A DNA stretch of 64,000 nucleotides from Microcaldota archaeon (GTDB taxonomy: Archaea > Micrarchaeota > Micrarchaeia > Anstonellales > Anstonellaceae), in the NCBI GenBank assembly GCA_026413805.1, contig JAOAKE010000002.1, forward strand, positions 1-64,000, written 5' to 3'. The position numbers were made by a program, and so were the translations under genes. The notes below the pieces were generated by a model. The model ran no database searches, was not told the origin of the DNA, and saw only the letters and a program-made list of their open reading frames with translations. The first letter of the stretch is position 1, and every line of letters starts with the position of its first letter. Below, one piece after another: positions 9,601 through 17,905 of this stretch.

Positions 9601-10825
9601 CCAAAAGGCCCCCACTTACAAGCAGGTTAGTGACATCATCAGGGCTCAATCCATATTTTTCAGCATTCAGTGATAGGTAAGTGCCGCTTGTCCCAACCTC
9701 AATCAGGAGGAACTTGCCAGCTAATGAACTGATGCCCATGCCTGCCTTTCCAACTGCAGCAAGAGCCGCGCCGCTAGATTCGATGGCAGACATGCCAGCG
9801 GTTTGCCCTATAAAACTAAGCATTCTGCCAGCAGCTTTGACATAAGCAAAAAATGGGGCTGCCATGGTAGCCGCCATAAGAGCCCCATGGACCTTGTCCT
9901 CCCAGCTGCTCTCTTTTTTGAAAGAGTCCATTACATCCTTTCCAAAATAAAGATAGCCTGCAAGCTGGGTTGGGGGGTAGGCTAATGCAGCCACTGCAAG
10001 CAGAGTCGGAGCCGCGGTCACAAGAGGCTCTGCAGCATGATATACCTTGTCGCCGATGCCTTTGGCTTCCCTTACTTTTTTTCGATATAGGAAGCTTGAA
10101 AGCTGTTTTTGCTCAAATTGCAAATAAGCATTGTTGAATCTTTCAAGTGATTTGCGGTAATTTGCAACCTCTTCGGCAAATCTTGCGTTGCTGCTCCACC
10201 TAATTTGTGGAAGATTGGACGGGAGGAGGGAAGCATATTCTCTTTCAAGCTGCTTATTCGTGCTGCTGATGTACTCCATCTTGCCATTTATTTTATCTTG
10301 CATGCTGTAGAGGTTGAAGAGTTTTGAATACGCAAGGTAAGTGTTGGCATCTCTCAGGACGTTAAACCTGCTTTGGCAGTCAGGCATCTTGCCAAACTGG
10401 GCTCCCCACAATATGTAAGGAGTAAAGCGGCTGAGCAAATAGCTTGCAAGGGCATTGGCCGCCTTGGCAAATTCTTCAGGATCTTTGAGCGCTTTTGATA
10501 CTCTTTCCAATCTTTTTATGGTCAGCTCAACTTCGGAATATTGCTTTTCAAATGTTGACAACTGCAAGCTGTTCAATACTGCTTTGGCGTTGGCGTAGCC
10601 CATCCTCTCAAGCAAAGCAACCTGCTCTTCTGCGCTTTTCGCCTCATTTATAAGACCTATTAGCTCCCTTTCGCATTTTTTTGCAAGAAGCAGCTTGTCC
10701 CACGCCCCCTTGAATGTAGGGTCAAATAAATGCTCTTCTCTCACTTCTCTTTCTTCAGGGGGCTCTCTTCTGCCTACAACCTTGACCTCAACCTCCTTAG
10801 AGAATGACTGGAATAAAAGCACCAT
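6665..10825 (-). CDS. Giant protein (1386 aa) of unknown function in the MoxR-vWA operon
   Basis: The start is the ATG at 10825, preceded by TAGGTGCACCCC (GGTG ribosome site); a GTG three codons earlier is less likely. The protein is mostly alpha-helical and highly charged. A hydrophobic/Gly-Ala-rich region lies at about residues 255-410 (A-A-P-T-L-L-A-V-A-A-L-A-Y-P, M-A-A-T-M-A-A-P-F-F-A-Y), with several possible membrane helices. A long helical-repeat-like middle follows, then a more mixed C-terminal domain. No Walker, protease or nuclease motif was seen. It is the largest gene of the operon and follows the GXGXG gene by about 90 nt. By analogy with other MoxR-vWA loci it may be the client or effector worked on by the ATPase (inference). 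Confidence 0.75.
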   Translation of the reverse strand: MVLLFQSFSKEVEVKVVGRREPPEEREVREEHLFDPTFKGAWDKLLLAKKCERELIGLINEAKSAEEQVALLERMGYANAKAVLNSLQLSTFEKQYSEVELTIKRLERVSKALKDPEEFAKAANALASYLLSRFTPYILWGAQFGKMPDCQSRFNVLRDANTYLAYSKLFNLYSMQDKINGKMEYISSTNKQLEREYASLLPSNLPQIRWSSNARFAEEVANYRKSLERFNNAYLQFEQKQLSSFLYRKKVREAKGIGDKVYHAAEPLVTAAPTLLAVAALAYPPTQLAGYLYFGKDVMDSFKKESSWEDKVHGALMAATMAAPFFAYVKAAGRMLSFIGQTAGMSAIESSGAALAAVGKAGMGISSLAGKFLLIEVGTSGTYLSLNAEKYGLSPDDVTNLLVSGGLLGLPRIVSKGVTGLKIKPGEVTGKPRLSPAQEKYAKAMDEKGAQVMMKSFFDFFLNRLEESSKRGEEPALVEEIGKLIKGAEEMSKESREKFLRELYYAALEKSSPQVLDHIKSEMIKRGYESIISSAQPIKERRPEIVEAPDSRPRIKEDWEYAAETVERIALGRNQEIARLAKGVFEKNKNNLSLVSLVDEVCFSFLEDGRVIEILDILGNEGVVAALSKHSNSIAGMIAKELVQLYLKAFPSTPFEEIKSRCLRSVDLLGKMTIEELVLFLPQISTKTPDELLELTGKRKRFLNLLDEWMGGNKKTYFELEGMLTLSGHEVRDWVDVGLKKKLFEAAKKEPHLLRLIRKLAEGGYPFTQSDLMEIRSIRSGRDVGWRLKMEVAKTELSIAKENPNIGEDALNEIWSTFPTKNKLILRLCNVDGGKRLDELILTSRPELIAVEWITNAIAKKIAERRTALDYYYPYIEEIARFDLDNGTTFAAEFLKNKALPIEVPFTIYERLKAKGLAYLELKEAIKLIEKNIEKELVGQTKEKHDGALIARLSLMRSVAQYSKRFQTRPVVELQKDYFSEEMTWEMNSARQKLEEAMGKSDPASIKEAMDGYIKSICSYMRKVLNKFETEEKMKKIDEMERDLLEASSIITKSEKNMAPLREEYAGLAADLLAPSRITGDLALISIILKNVLKNAKTTGDMGHLLSNIQNIMLPQMLFAYDLKKQVERNSVVCTNVQSAEYKELIPHLRKVRGDHPFCVTENNGNLYINGSDHSFTYNINILRRAAHFEVSYYVSDCLGTRDAEEVPWAKPLTKKFVVGEARIGFNDPFVETMAEIIRAMPTERTYYNKDSRQTVDRVLGVPLAVADAPTKWIGDVMMDVKAFVEEGKPPQHQIGSEAAIWMVKAANAEKEFREAYFSGDYALLEAKVDGVFGEGFFKKACSFEKPGEALAYITKAIEERRMEFEVDPDNLIKEIERIMYERRGM

Positions 10826-10916
10826 GGGGTGCACCTAATACAGATAGTTAGCCCCCGCACATTATTATTTCTTCTTCTATTTCCCTGCGCACCTAAAAGG
10901 AGCATGCCGTTTTGGC

Positions 10917-11858
10917 TTACCTAAAGATTATCTCGCCGCTTAATTTTTTATATCCAGTATAATGGCGGCTTTTCCCTCCTAAAAATATCGTTGCTCCTTG
11001 CAGTTCAAAGCCAGTGTAGTCTCGCACATCCCCAAATACGTGGATTTTGCCTCCGCTTGCGCGATAGCCCGTATAGTCCATTGCGTTTTTCAGCACAAAG
11101 ATTTCCCCTCCTTTCATTTCGCACCCTACCCAGTTCCTTGCGTTCCCAACGACATTTAGCACCCCGCCCTCCATTTTTTCACCGCCGAAGTCCAGCACGT
11201 CTCCAATGACGCTCACTTGCCCGCCAACCATCTGCGAGCCAGTGAAATTCCCACAGCTTCCTTCAACTACGAACCTTCCACAGACCATGCCCTTTGCGCT
11301 GTAGTCTCCTAAGTTGCCTTTGACCACGACATCCTTTTTGTTCCGGCATCCAAGGTAATTTATCCTCACATCAAGATGCCTCAAGCTTATTATGAACTCG
11401 TCGTCTTTGCAAGCGTTGATTAAATCCGAAAGGAATAGGCCCGCCCTATCGCTAAAATTCTTTTCGTGCTGGTATTTCCTCAGCAGCAAGACAAACTCGG
11501 CTATGTCAGCAGCTCCATAACCAGTGCGCGCTATGCTCTCGAGCAGGAGTTGGGCATGGGTTTTTGGCATGTGGTCTTTGCGTGGCACAGCCGTATAGTG
11601 GAAAGTGGAAAACAGGTCAGCAAAAAAGTCAGATGCAAATCCTTTCATCGGGGATTCAGCAGGGGCATAGTAGTCTTTCAGCTGCATTACTTTCAAGAAC
11701 GCCCTTTCCATCTCCCCTGCCTTTAAGCTATTTGTAGAAATGCCTTTGGCTTCTTCTAAGATTGGCGGCTGTGGGACAAACTTTCCAAGGAGCAAGCGCC
11801 CATTCCCATCTGGCAATAATTGCATTCTCCCATTCAAGTTCTTCTTAAATGACTGCAC
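10917..11858 (-). CDS. GXGXG (FwdC/GltB C-terminal-like) right-handed beta-helix protein
   Basis: 313 residues. The C-terminal half (about 170-313) is built of repeated strands of the type G-D-x-x-D-Y-T-G, M-x-G-G-x-I-x-V and G-N-A-R-N-W-V-G-C-E-M-K-G-G. This is the signature of the GXGXG domain of formylmethanofuran dehydrogenase subunit C and the glutamate synthase alpha C-terminus. The N-terminal half is unfamiliar and helical. No other Fwd or GltB subunit lies nearby, so a metabolic role is unlikely; the beta-helix is probably a structural or scaffold part of the MoxR-vWA system. The start is GTG at 11858, 9 nt after the upstream stop; an ATG at 11825 is the alternative. Confidence 0.75.
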   Translation of the reverse strand: MQSFKKNLNGRMQLLPDGNGRLLLGKFVPQPPILEEAKGISTNSLKAGEMERAFLKVMQLKDYYAPAESPMKGFASDFFADLFSTFHYTAVPRKDHMPKTHAQLLLESIARTGYGAADIAEFVLLLRKYQHEKNFSDRAGLFLSDLINACKDDEFIISLRHLDVRINYLGCRNKKDVVVKGNLGDYSAKGMVCGRFVVEGSCGNFTGSQMVGGQVSVIGDVLDFGGEKMEGGVLNVVGNARNWVGCEMKGGEIFVLKNAMDYTGYRASGGKIHVFGDVRDYTGFELQGATIFLGGKSRHYTGYKKLSGEIIFR

Positions 11859-11867
11859 TTTCTCATC

Positions 11868-13772
11868 CTACCGTTTCCCCTTTGCAAGCTGCTGCCTCAT
11901 CCCTTTTTCTGCCTCTTGAATGATTATCCTTGCGCCTTCTGAAATGTCCTTGACAGAGTGATAGACCGTCAGCTTTCCAGAAGTTTCAATCCCCACCTCC
12001 CATGCAGGGGCGCTTGTTATGACCGCTACGCTGTTGGCTTCCTTTAGCTCTTCAAGCAGCTCAAGCATCTTGCGCTTGTTGTGAATTTTCATGTCGCTTA
12101 CCAAATACACATGCAGGTCCTTCTCAGAGAAGTTTTCTGAAAGCCCGTTGCCTATTGCAGCCTCTTGCGCATGCTTTTTTGCAAACACCACATTCTCCAA
12201 AAGGCTTTGCAAATTGCCGCTGTTAAATGGGGCCTCTAATCGGGCCTGCATCCCAGAATTCTTTTTGAGCATCAGCCGCCCCATTGCAGTGTCTATCAAA
12301 GTGCCACCGCCCTGATACGCCAATATTGCGGCGCAGGCAAGGCGAAGGTCACAGGTGTATGGCAGGCAGTATGTTTTAGAGCCGAAGTTGATTACTCCTA
12401 CTTTGCCGCCAAGCTGGATGGTCGTTTTGGCAATTCCAACCGCAATTGCAGCAAGCACAGAAGTTGACTTCTCAGGGTCGCCCATAGTCAGGCTGGCATC
12501 CTGTATTATCAGGGAATTTTCAGGGGCATAATCAGTCTTGCGGAAAACCCTTGGGGCCTCGCCAACCATCATGGTGATGCCGGGCAAAACCTTTCCGCCA
12601 GAAGTCTCTGGCAAGGCCCTTTCCATCGGGTTGCCAAGGAAGAACCTATCAGTTCCGCTCATTCTTTTTTGCTCCGCGAGAATCTCTTTGGCGGGCTTGC
12701 CAGCCACTGCAGGATAGTTTTCAATAAGCTTCAAGTAATATTCAACAGTCTGCCTCTTTACCCAAAGCCCACCGCCAGAAGTCCCTGCGCCAAGGAAAGG
12801 GTTCATGAGCTCGCCTTTGCCTTCTCCCCCTTCAATTTCAATCCCTGCCCTTTTTGTTATCCTTTCAAGTTCCTCTTTTGAGGCAAAAGGCGCAATTTTT
12901 GAGAGGGCAATGTCAATGTCTGCGCGCCTGGCCTTTCGTATCATCTCGGTTGCGTCGCTGTCAATAGGTTCCATCTTTCCTTCATAGGCCTCTCCCAAGG
13001 AAAATCTGCCCTTGCCGATTCCAAATGACCTTGAAAAGTAACGCTCTCCCCAGAAGTTTCGCATCACCTCTAAGAACACCACTGCTGCATTTTCAAGTGC
13101 CCTAGGCTCAAACGGGGCATTCTTAAAGTCAATGCAAAATAGCCTTTCCAAGAAAGGCGCATGCTCTTTTTCAGAGGCTCCAGTTTCCCCCGCTTGCTTT
13201 TCAAGATAAGCAAGAATGAGGCTTGCAAACTCATCCTTGCTTGCTATTGCCTCTGCTTTGCGGAGGCATAAGACAAACCTGCTTCTTTGAGGGCAAATGG
13301 CATTGTTTGCATCGTTTATCAAGCGCGAGAGCTTGCGGAAGGCAGCCTCTGCAAAGGCGATGCCATGCGAGTCCCCAGCATTCTCGTGTATATAGTGCTG
13401 CAAAAGCATGATATTTTGGTAGTTCCTTGGAAAGTTCATATACGATCCAATCACCCCTGTCATCATGCCAGCAAGCACTAAGTCAAGGTCAATGCCGCTG
13501 TTTTGGGAGAGGCGGAATGCAAATGCAGGGTCAATATATGGCCTGCCCGAGGCAAAGTCAAAGTGCATCCCACTGAAAGGAAAAGGGGGCTTTTCAAGCG
13601 CAGGATCTTTTATGACTGGAAGGTGGAATGTTGCCCTGCATTCCTCCCAAATCTTCAATGCCTTTTCCTTTGGGACAAGGGTTGCTTGCTCCAGCAGGGG
13701 TTCACTTTCAGTCTTGCCAGCCTTTCTATTTGTTTTGGAATATTGGGCAAGGAGGCTCCTGTTGCGCAGCAT
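11868..13772 (-). CDS. von Willebrand factor A (vWA) domain protein partnered with MoxR ATPase
   Basis: 634 residues. The C-terminal vWA domain (about 418-600) has an essentially intact metal-ion-dependent adhesion site: D425-A-S-L-T429 (variant of D-x-S-x-S), Thr491 after a G-G-G, and Asp560 in V-S-D. The N-terminal about 400 residues are helical, with an internal G-A-G-T-S-G-G-G stretch, as in ViaA/CoxE/NorD-type partners. The gene starts 11 nt after the MoxR stop and is followed by the GXGXG gene with 9 nt, so the three are one transcript. The known role of such pairs is to couple AAA+ ATP hydrolysis to remodelling or metal insertion of a client; the client here is unknown. Confidence 0.85.
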   Translation of the reverse strand: MLRNRSLLAQYSKTNRKAGKTESEPLLEQATLVPKEKALKIWEECRATFHLPVIKDPALEKPPFPFSGMHFDFASGRPYIDPAFAFRLSQNSGIDLDLVLAGMMTGVIGSYMNFPRNYQNIMLLQHYIHENAGDSHGIAFAEAAFRKLSRLINDANNAICPQRSRFVLCLRKAEAIASKDEFASLILAYLEKQAGETGASEKEHAPFLERLFCIDFKNAPFEPRALENAAVVFLEVMRNFWGERYFSRSFGIGKGRFSLGEAYEGKMEPIDSDATEMIRKARRADIDIALSKIAPFASKEELERITKRAGIEIEGGEGKGELMNPFLGAGTSGGGLWVKRQTVEYYLKLIENYPAVAGKPAKEILAEQKRMSGTDRFFLGNPMERALPETSGGKVLPGITMMVGEAPRVFRKTDYAPENSLIIQDASLTMGDPEKSTSVLAAIAVGIAKTTIQLGGKVGVINFGSKTYCLPYTCDLRLACAAILAYQGGGTLIDTAMGRLMLKKNSGMQARLEAPFNSGNLQSLLENVVFAKKHAQEAAIGNGLSENFSEKDLHVYLVSDMKIHNKRKMLELLEELKEANSVAVITSAPAWEVGIETSGKLTVYHSVKDISEGARIIIQEAEKGMRQQLAKGKR

Positions 13773-13783
13773 CTCATCTACCC

Positions 13784-15256
13784 TTACATTGGCAGGCTGT
13801 CCTCCATTATCTTCCCGTAGAATTCAGCTATTTTGACCTCGTTTTGAACCCTTCGTATTATTGCCTTGGCGGCAGGATGGTCGTAGTCTGACTCTCTCAG
13901 CGACTTTATCCTTTCTATGTCCCCACTTTCTTCAGCCTCCGATATTGCTGCAAGCAGCTTCTTGAGGGACGGAGCGGCCTTGTGGTAGTTTTCAAATAGC
14001 CTGTCTGCAAGCCTTTCTGCAAGATAAATGGGTAATGCATCTTTTCTCGCGTCGTTAATGTGCTTTTGCTTGAATTCCTCGGAAAATTCCATCTTATGCG
14101 CGAGGGCGTGCGGCAAAATATTGCGGATGTCCTTTGTATCTACATGGTCTCTGCCAGCAAGCCACGCCAGGCCTTTTGCATAGAAAACAACGTCATGAGA
14201 GCGGACGCTGAAGTTGTCCTTTACAAGAATGCCAACGTAGTTTCGGTCATGGGCGTCAGTGCTTATCCCATCCTCTGCCCTTTTCACCCCATATTTTTCA
14301 GACCAGTTTATTTCAGCCTCAAGGGCAGATATTATCAGCTGCGGGTCGTTTATTGCAATCTTCCCGTTATTCCCTTCTTTTACATATGCAAGGGGGATGG
14401 CCTCGATTTCCCTAACAGCTTCTCTTCGCTCATCATCAGTCAGGGGCTCTACTGATTTTAGCAGGTTTGCCCTGTCGGAAATAAATCGCTTGAACTCCCC
14501 TACTGGGTCCTGCCTTGAATCATCAACCAATATCTGAAGCGCCTTTTCTGAAATTTGTGGATTGGAAAGGCGCATTGCAACAAGCTTCTCAGCGTTTTCG
14601 TAGCTCAAGCAGGCGATTGAGTTGTCCATTCCCGAGTATTTGGCTTCAAGCACAAGGGAGAAGCGGTCTTTCAGCTCCCTGGTCAGGGCAAGGGACCCAT
14701 CTTCCCCAAAATTCGCAGTTGCATTAGTCGGCCTGTTTCCAATGTGTTTGCTATAGAATGAGTATTCAGCCACTCCATACTCTATCATCTTGTAAAAGAG
14801 CACTTGGTCTTCTTTTGGCAGCTGTGCTATTTCATCTATGTTCAGCACAGGCACTGCGATTGCGCCTCCCCACACTACCCTCTCCTTCCCATCTTTGTTC
14901 ATGCTGCCAAAGTGCAGCCTTGCAAACATTGTCTCTGGCCGCTGGTGGGGATGCCCATTAATCATGGTCGCTTCAAAAATCTCTATCGGTATCCCGGTGT
15001 ATAGCGAAGAAAAAACGAGCATCTCACGGGTTTTCCCAGTTCCCCTTCCGCCAACAGAGATTATCGCATCCCCCCTTAGGAAGCTCAGGGCTCTAAGAGA
15101 GGAGTTTAGCGGAAGCGGGATTTTTTCATCAATCTTGTCAGTCAGCGGCTCTGCGGGATGCAGGGCCATGCCATGCACTATCTTTCGGATTACCTTCTCC
15201 CTTACCTTGCTATTTTGTGTATTTTGTGTTTGCTGTGGCTTTTCGGCGCATTGCAT
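13784..15256 (-). CDS. MoxR-family AAA+ ATPase
   Basis: 490 residues. The AAA+ core has Walker A G69-G-R-G-T-G-K-T76, Walker B V-L-N-I-D-E (137-142), sensor 1 N-A-T-A-N (178-182) and the arginine region L-T-R-E-L-K-D-R-F (191-199). The C-terminal lid and an extra helical region extend to 490, longer than the usual 320-350 residues of MoxR proteins. Family members are chaperone-like ATPases that act with a vWA protein, and the vWA gene follows directly. The start ATG at 15256 is preceded by a GGTG element. The Walker A is slightly divergent (GGRGTGKT) but has the essential Lys and Thr. Confidence 0.9.
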   Translation of the reverse strand: MQCAEKPQQTQNTQNSKVREKVIRKIVHGMALHPAEPLTDKIDEKIPLPLNSSLRALSFLRGDAIISVGGRGTGKTREMLVFSSLYTGIPIEIFEATMINGHPHQRPETMFARLHFGSMNKDGKERVVWGGAIAVPVLNIDEIAQLPKEDQVLFYKMIEYGVAEYSFYSKHIGNRPTNATANFGEDGSLALTRELKDRFSLVLEAKYSGMDNSIACLSYENAEKLVAMRLSNPQISEKALQILVDDSRQDPVGEFKRFISDRANLLKSVEPLTDDERREAVREIEAIPLAYVKEGNNGKIAINDPQLIISALEAEINWSEKYGVKRAEDGISTDAHDRNYVGILVKDNFSVRSHDVVFYAKGLAWLAGRDHVDTKDIRNILPHALAHKMEFSEEFKQKHINDARKDALPIYLAERLADRLFENYHKAAPSLKKLLAAISEAEESGDIERIKSLRESDYDHPAAKAIIRRVQNEVKIAEFYGKIMEDSLPM

Positions 15257-15315
15257 ACGACCTATCCCCCACCTTAGTTTTCACTAAGCGCTAATCATCT
15301 TGCGCCCCTTGCAGC

Positions 15316-16035
15316 TTACTCTTTCTCTTGCCCTTTTCCTTCTGATGGCTGTTTTCCAAGGACTGCATTGACAGCGTGCTTTACTTCAAGGACTGCCCAC
15401 TTAACCGCGGCATTTCCAAAGGCAGCCACGCTTGCAAGTGATGCCCCTACTGCCAAGGGAGCTGCGGGCGAGCCCGAAACAATGGTCGCTACTGCTGCTG
15501 TGCCAGTGGCAACCACCGCGGCCCCGGACAGGGGCAGCACCTTCTTTTTCATAGAGCCTATGGCATTCCTGCTTTCATCGTTTAGTTTCCCCACAACAGC
15601 GGCGATGGGCGCAGCTTCAAATTTTTCTCCCAAGACGTCCTTTGCCATCCAAACCGCGTCTGATGCTTTCAGCAAATTATCTGTTTTTTTAAGCGGGCCC
15701 GAACCCCCTGCCCTGTTAACGACAAAATCGGCGCTTTCAATGAGTGCCAGTCCAAACTCCTTGCGCACCCTTTCAAACCTCTCCATTTCGTGGCGCATCA
15801 TCTTGTTTTGCTCATGCCCTTGCGAGGCAGGGAGCCCACCCATCACCATAAGGGATACGTCCCTCTCTTTTTTGTATTTAGCCCATTTTATAGCCACGTC
15901 TTTTTCCATCTGTGCTGGAAGATTCAGGCTGGCTAAAAACCTCTTCATCTCCTTGTCCTTCATCATTGCTGGATTTGGCTTGGCATTTGCTAACCTCATA
16001 TTATCTAACCTCCCTGGTGCCTTTTTTCTTTTCAT
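15316..16035 (-). CDS. Small membrane-associated protein, first gene of the MoxR-vWA operon
   Basis: 239 residues: a basic N-terminus, a helical domain, then a Gly/Ala/Val hydrophobic hairpin (about 165-207, e.g. S-G-A-A-V-V-A-T-G-T-A-A-V-A-T-I-V) and a charged tail. No family was recognised. No ribosome-binding site is visible, and a TATA box lies only about 28 nt upstream of the ATG, so the mRNA is probably leaderless. The hydrophobic hairpin suggests it anchors or forms oligomers at the membrane. It is separated by about 60 nt from the MoxR gene and very likely heads the operon. Confidence 0.65.
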   Translation of the reverse strand: MKRKKAPGRLDNMRLANAKPNPAMMKDKEMKRFLASLNLPAQMEKDVAIKWAKYKKERDVSLMVMGGLPASQGHEQNKMMRHEMERFERVRKEFGLALIESADFVVNRAGGSGPLKKTDNLLKASDAVWMAKDVLGEKFEAAPIAAVVGKLNDESRNAIGSMKKKVLPLSGAAVVATGTAAVATIVSGSPAAPLAVGASLASVAAFGNAAVKWAVLEVKHAVNAVLGKQPSEGKGQEKE

Positions 16036-16059
16036 GCGGCTGTTTATTCCCGAGTAGAA

Positions 16060-16067
16060 ATGCTTTT
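16060..16067 (-). promoter_or_regulatory. TATA box of the MoxR-vWA operon
   Basis: TTTTAAAA centred about 28 nt before the ATG at 16035. This distance puts transcription start at or within a few bases of the start codon (leaderless). It is divergent from the rpoH promoter about 55 bp away. Confidence 0.5.
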
Positions 16068-16115
16068 AAAACAAACGCGAGTCGCAGCTATGCTTTGGCA
16101 GGTTGGGCACAATCT

Positions 16116-16123
16116 TTTATAAA
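16116..16123 (+). promoter_or_regulatory. TATA box of the rpoH-rpoB-rpoA operon
   Basis: TTTATAAA about 50 nt upstream of the rpoH start. The predicted transcript begins around 16145-16150, leaving a short leader with an AGGTG ribosome site. Confidence 0.55.
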
Positions 16124-16167
16124 CTTTTTCTTGCTAATAACCCCCTACTGTCCCGATTAAGTTAGGT

Positions 16168-16398
16168 GTGGCTTTGCCCGAGCGTCAACCCCCATCACAT
16201 GAATTGATACCTCAGCATAGGCTATTGAAAAAAGAAGAAGCCGAGAAAGTTTTGGCAGAGTTTAAAGTTTCAGCCCTGCAGATTCCAAAAATAAAGGCAA
16301 AAGACGCGGCTCTTATAGGCACCGGGGCAAAGGCGGGGCAGATAGTTGAGATTACAAGAAGCGATGGCTCGCGAAACTACAGGCTAGTAGTTGATTAG
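16168..16398 (+). CDS. rpoH: DNA-directed RNA polymerase subunit H (RPB5 C-terminal type)
   Basis: 76 residues matching the archaeal H subunit: H-E-L-I-P-Q-H-R-L-L near the N-terminus, a helix E-E-A-E-K-V-L, then I-P-K-I and the Arg/Tyr end (R-N-Y-R-L-V-V-D). Length is normal. It stabilises the downstream jaw of RNAP. The GTG at 16168 is inside the GGTG motif, so the true initiation codon may be the TTG at 16174 (5-nt spacing, the usual spacing here). First gene of the RNAP operon, as in most archaea. Confidence 0.93.
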   Translation: MALPERQPPSHELIPQHRLLKKEEAEKVLAEFKVSALQIPKIKAKDAALIGTGAKAGQIVEITRSDGSRNYRLVVD

Positions 16399-16427
16399 CC
16401 CAGCCCTTGCAAGGAAGTGATGTTTCA

Positions 16428-17900
16428 ATGCGCGGAGAGCTCCTCACAGCATATTTCAAGGAAAACAGCCTGGTAAAGCAGCACCTCGACTCTTACAACA
16501 AGTTCGTAGAACACGGCTTGCAAAGCATAGTAAATAGGGTGGGCGTGATCCAGCCATCGGTTGAGGGCTTTGAGCTGCGATTCGGGCAGATACGGCTTGA
16601 AAAGCCAAAGATAATAGAGGCTGACGGCTCGCAGCGGCCGATTTACCCCTCTGAGGCAAGGCTTCGCAACCTCACTTATGCTGCCCCTATTTTTCTTGAA
16701 ATAATCCCTGTTTTTAACGGAGTTGAAAAGACAATCTTTTCAGAAGTCTTCATAGGCGAGCTTCCAGTAATGGTCAAGTCCAAGCTGTGCTACCTTGACA
16801 ACATGAGCGAAGAGGAGCTAATTGAGGCAGGCGAAGACCCCGCAGACCCTGGCGGCTATTTTATAATAAATGGCTCTGAGCGAGTCCTAACTTCAATAGA
16901 AGACCTTGCCCCAAACAGGATAATGTGCACGCGCGAAAAAGAAAACATGCTCGTCACTGCCAAGGTATTCTCCACACGCTTTGGGTTTCGCGCGAGGTGC
17001 GTTGTGGAGCGAACCAATGAAGGCTTCATGAGGGTGGTTTTCCCGGCTTCTCCAAAGGACCTGCCCCTGACAACAACCCTCCGCGCCTTGGGGCTTGAAA
17101 AGAAAGAGCAAATCCTCTCTGCCTTTTCACAAGAGAAGCACATACGAAATGACATTTTGCTCAATCTTGAGCTGGACACCACCAACAACAAGGAAAGCGC
17201 AATGGAATTCCTGGGCAAAAAGGCCGCCCCTGGCCAGGCGCAGGATTACCGCGAAAAGCGGGCTGAAATTCTTCTTGACACCTACCTTCTTCCACACATA
17301 GGCACCACCCCTGAGGACAGGCTCAAAAAGGCGCATTACCTTTGCAAAATGGCAGAGCACGCAATAAGGGTGGCACACAGGGAGATACCCCAAGATGACA
17401 AGGACCACTATGCAAACAAGAGAATCAAGCTGGCAGGGGACTTAATGGAAGACCTTTTCCGCTATGCCTTCCAGTTTTTGGTGAAAGACGTTGCATACCA
17501 AGCAGGGAGGGCAGATGCCCGCGGAAGGCACTTGGCAGTGCAGACTCTTGTCCGCCCAGACGCGCTTTCCGACAGGATACGCTACTCAATGGCAACAGGA
17601 AACTGGATAGCCGGGCAGACAGGCGTTTCGCAGCTTCTTGACCGAACCAGCTTCCTTTCTTCTACCTCGCATCTTCGCCGCATCATTTCTCCCCTTTCAA
17701 GAAAGCACCCGCACTTCAAGGCACGCGACCTGCATGGCACTCACTGGGGGAAGCTCTGCCCAAATGAGTCGCCCGAAGGGCCATCGTGCGCCCTTGTAAA
17801 GAACATGTCGCTGCTTTGCGAGATTTCCATTGGCGAAGACGAACGCACCATAGAAGAGATGGTCAACAAGCTTGGGGTAAAGATGAGCCCAATAAGGTAA
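16428..17900 (+). CDS. rpoB2: RNA polymerase subunit B'' (N-terminal half of RPB2)
   Basis: 490 residues (MRGELLTAYFKEN...), with protrusion and lobe motifs such as G-G-Y-F-I-I-N-G-S-E-R-V and H-W-G-K-L-C-P-N-E-S-P-E-G-P near the C-terminus. The second-largest RNAP subunit is split here, as in euryarchaea and many DPANN. The GTGAT element six bases upstream selects the ATG at 16428 rather than an upstream in-frame ATG at 16407. The stop is followed after five bases by the B' start, so the halves are translationally coupled. It forms half of the RNAP active-site cleft. Confidence 0.95.
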   Translation: MRGELLTAYFKENSLVKQHLDSYNKFVEHGLQSIVNRVGVIQPSVEGFELRFGQIRLEKPKIIEADGSQRPIYPSEARLRNLTYAAPIFLEIIPVFNGVEKTIFSEVFIGELPVMVKSKLCYLDNMSEEELIEAGEDPADPGGYFIINGSERVLTSIEDLAPNRIMCTREKENMLVTAKVFSTRFGFRARCVVERTNEGFMRVVFPASPKDLPLTTTLRALGLEKKEQILSAFSQEKHIRNDILLNLELDTTNNKESAMEFLGKKAAPGQAQDYREKRAEILLDTYLLPHIGTTPEDRLKKAHYLCKMAEHAIRVAHREIPQDDKDHYANKRIKLAGDLMEDLFRYAFQFLVKDVAYQAGRADARGRHLAVQTLVRPDALSDRIRYSMATGNWIAGQTGVSQLLDRTSFLSSTSHLRRIISPLSRKHPHFKARDLHGTHWGKLCPNESPEGPSCALVKNMSLLCEISIGEDERTIEEMVNKLGVKMSPIR

Positions 17901-17905
17901 TTCTT

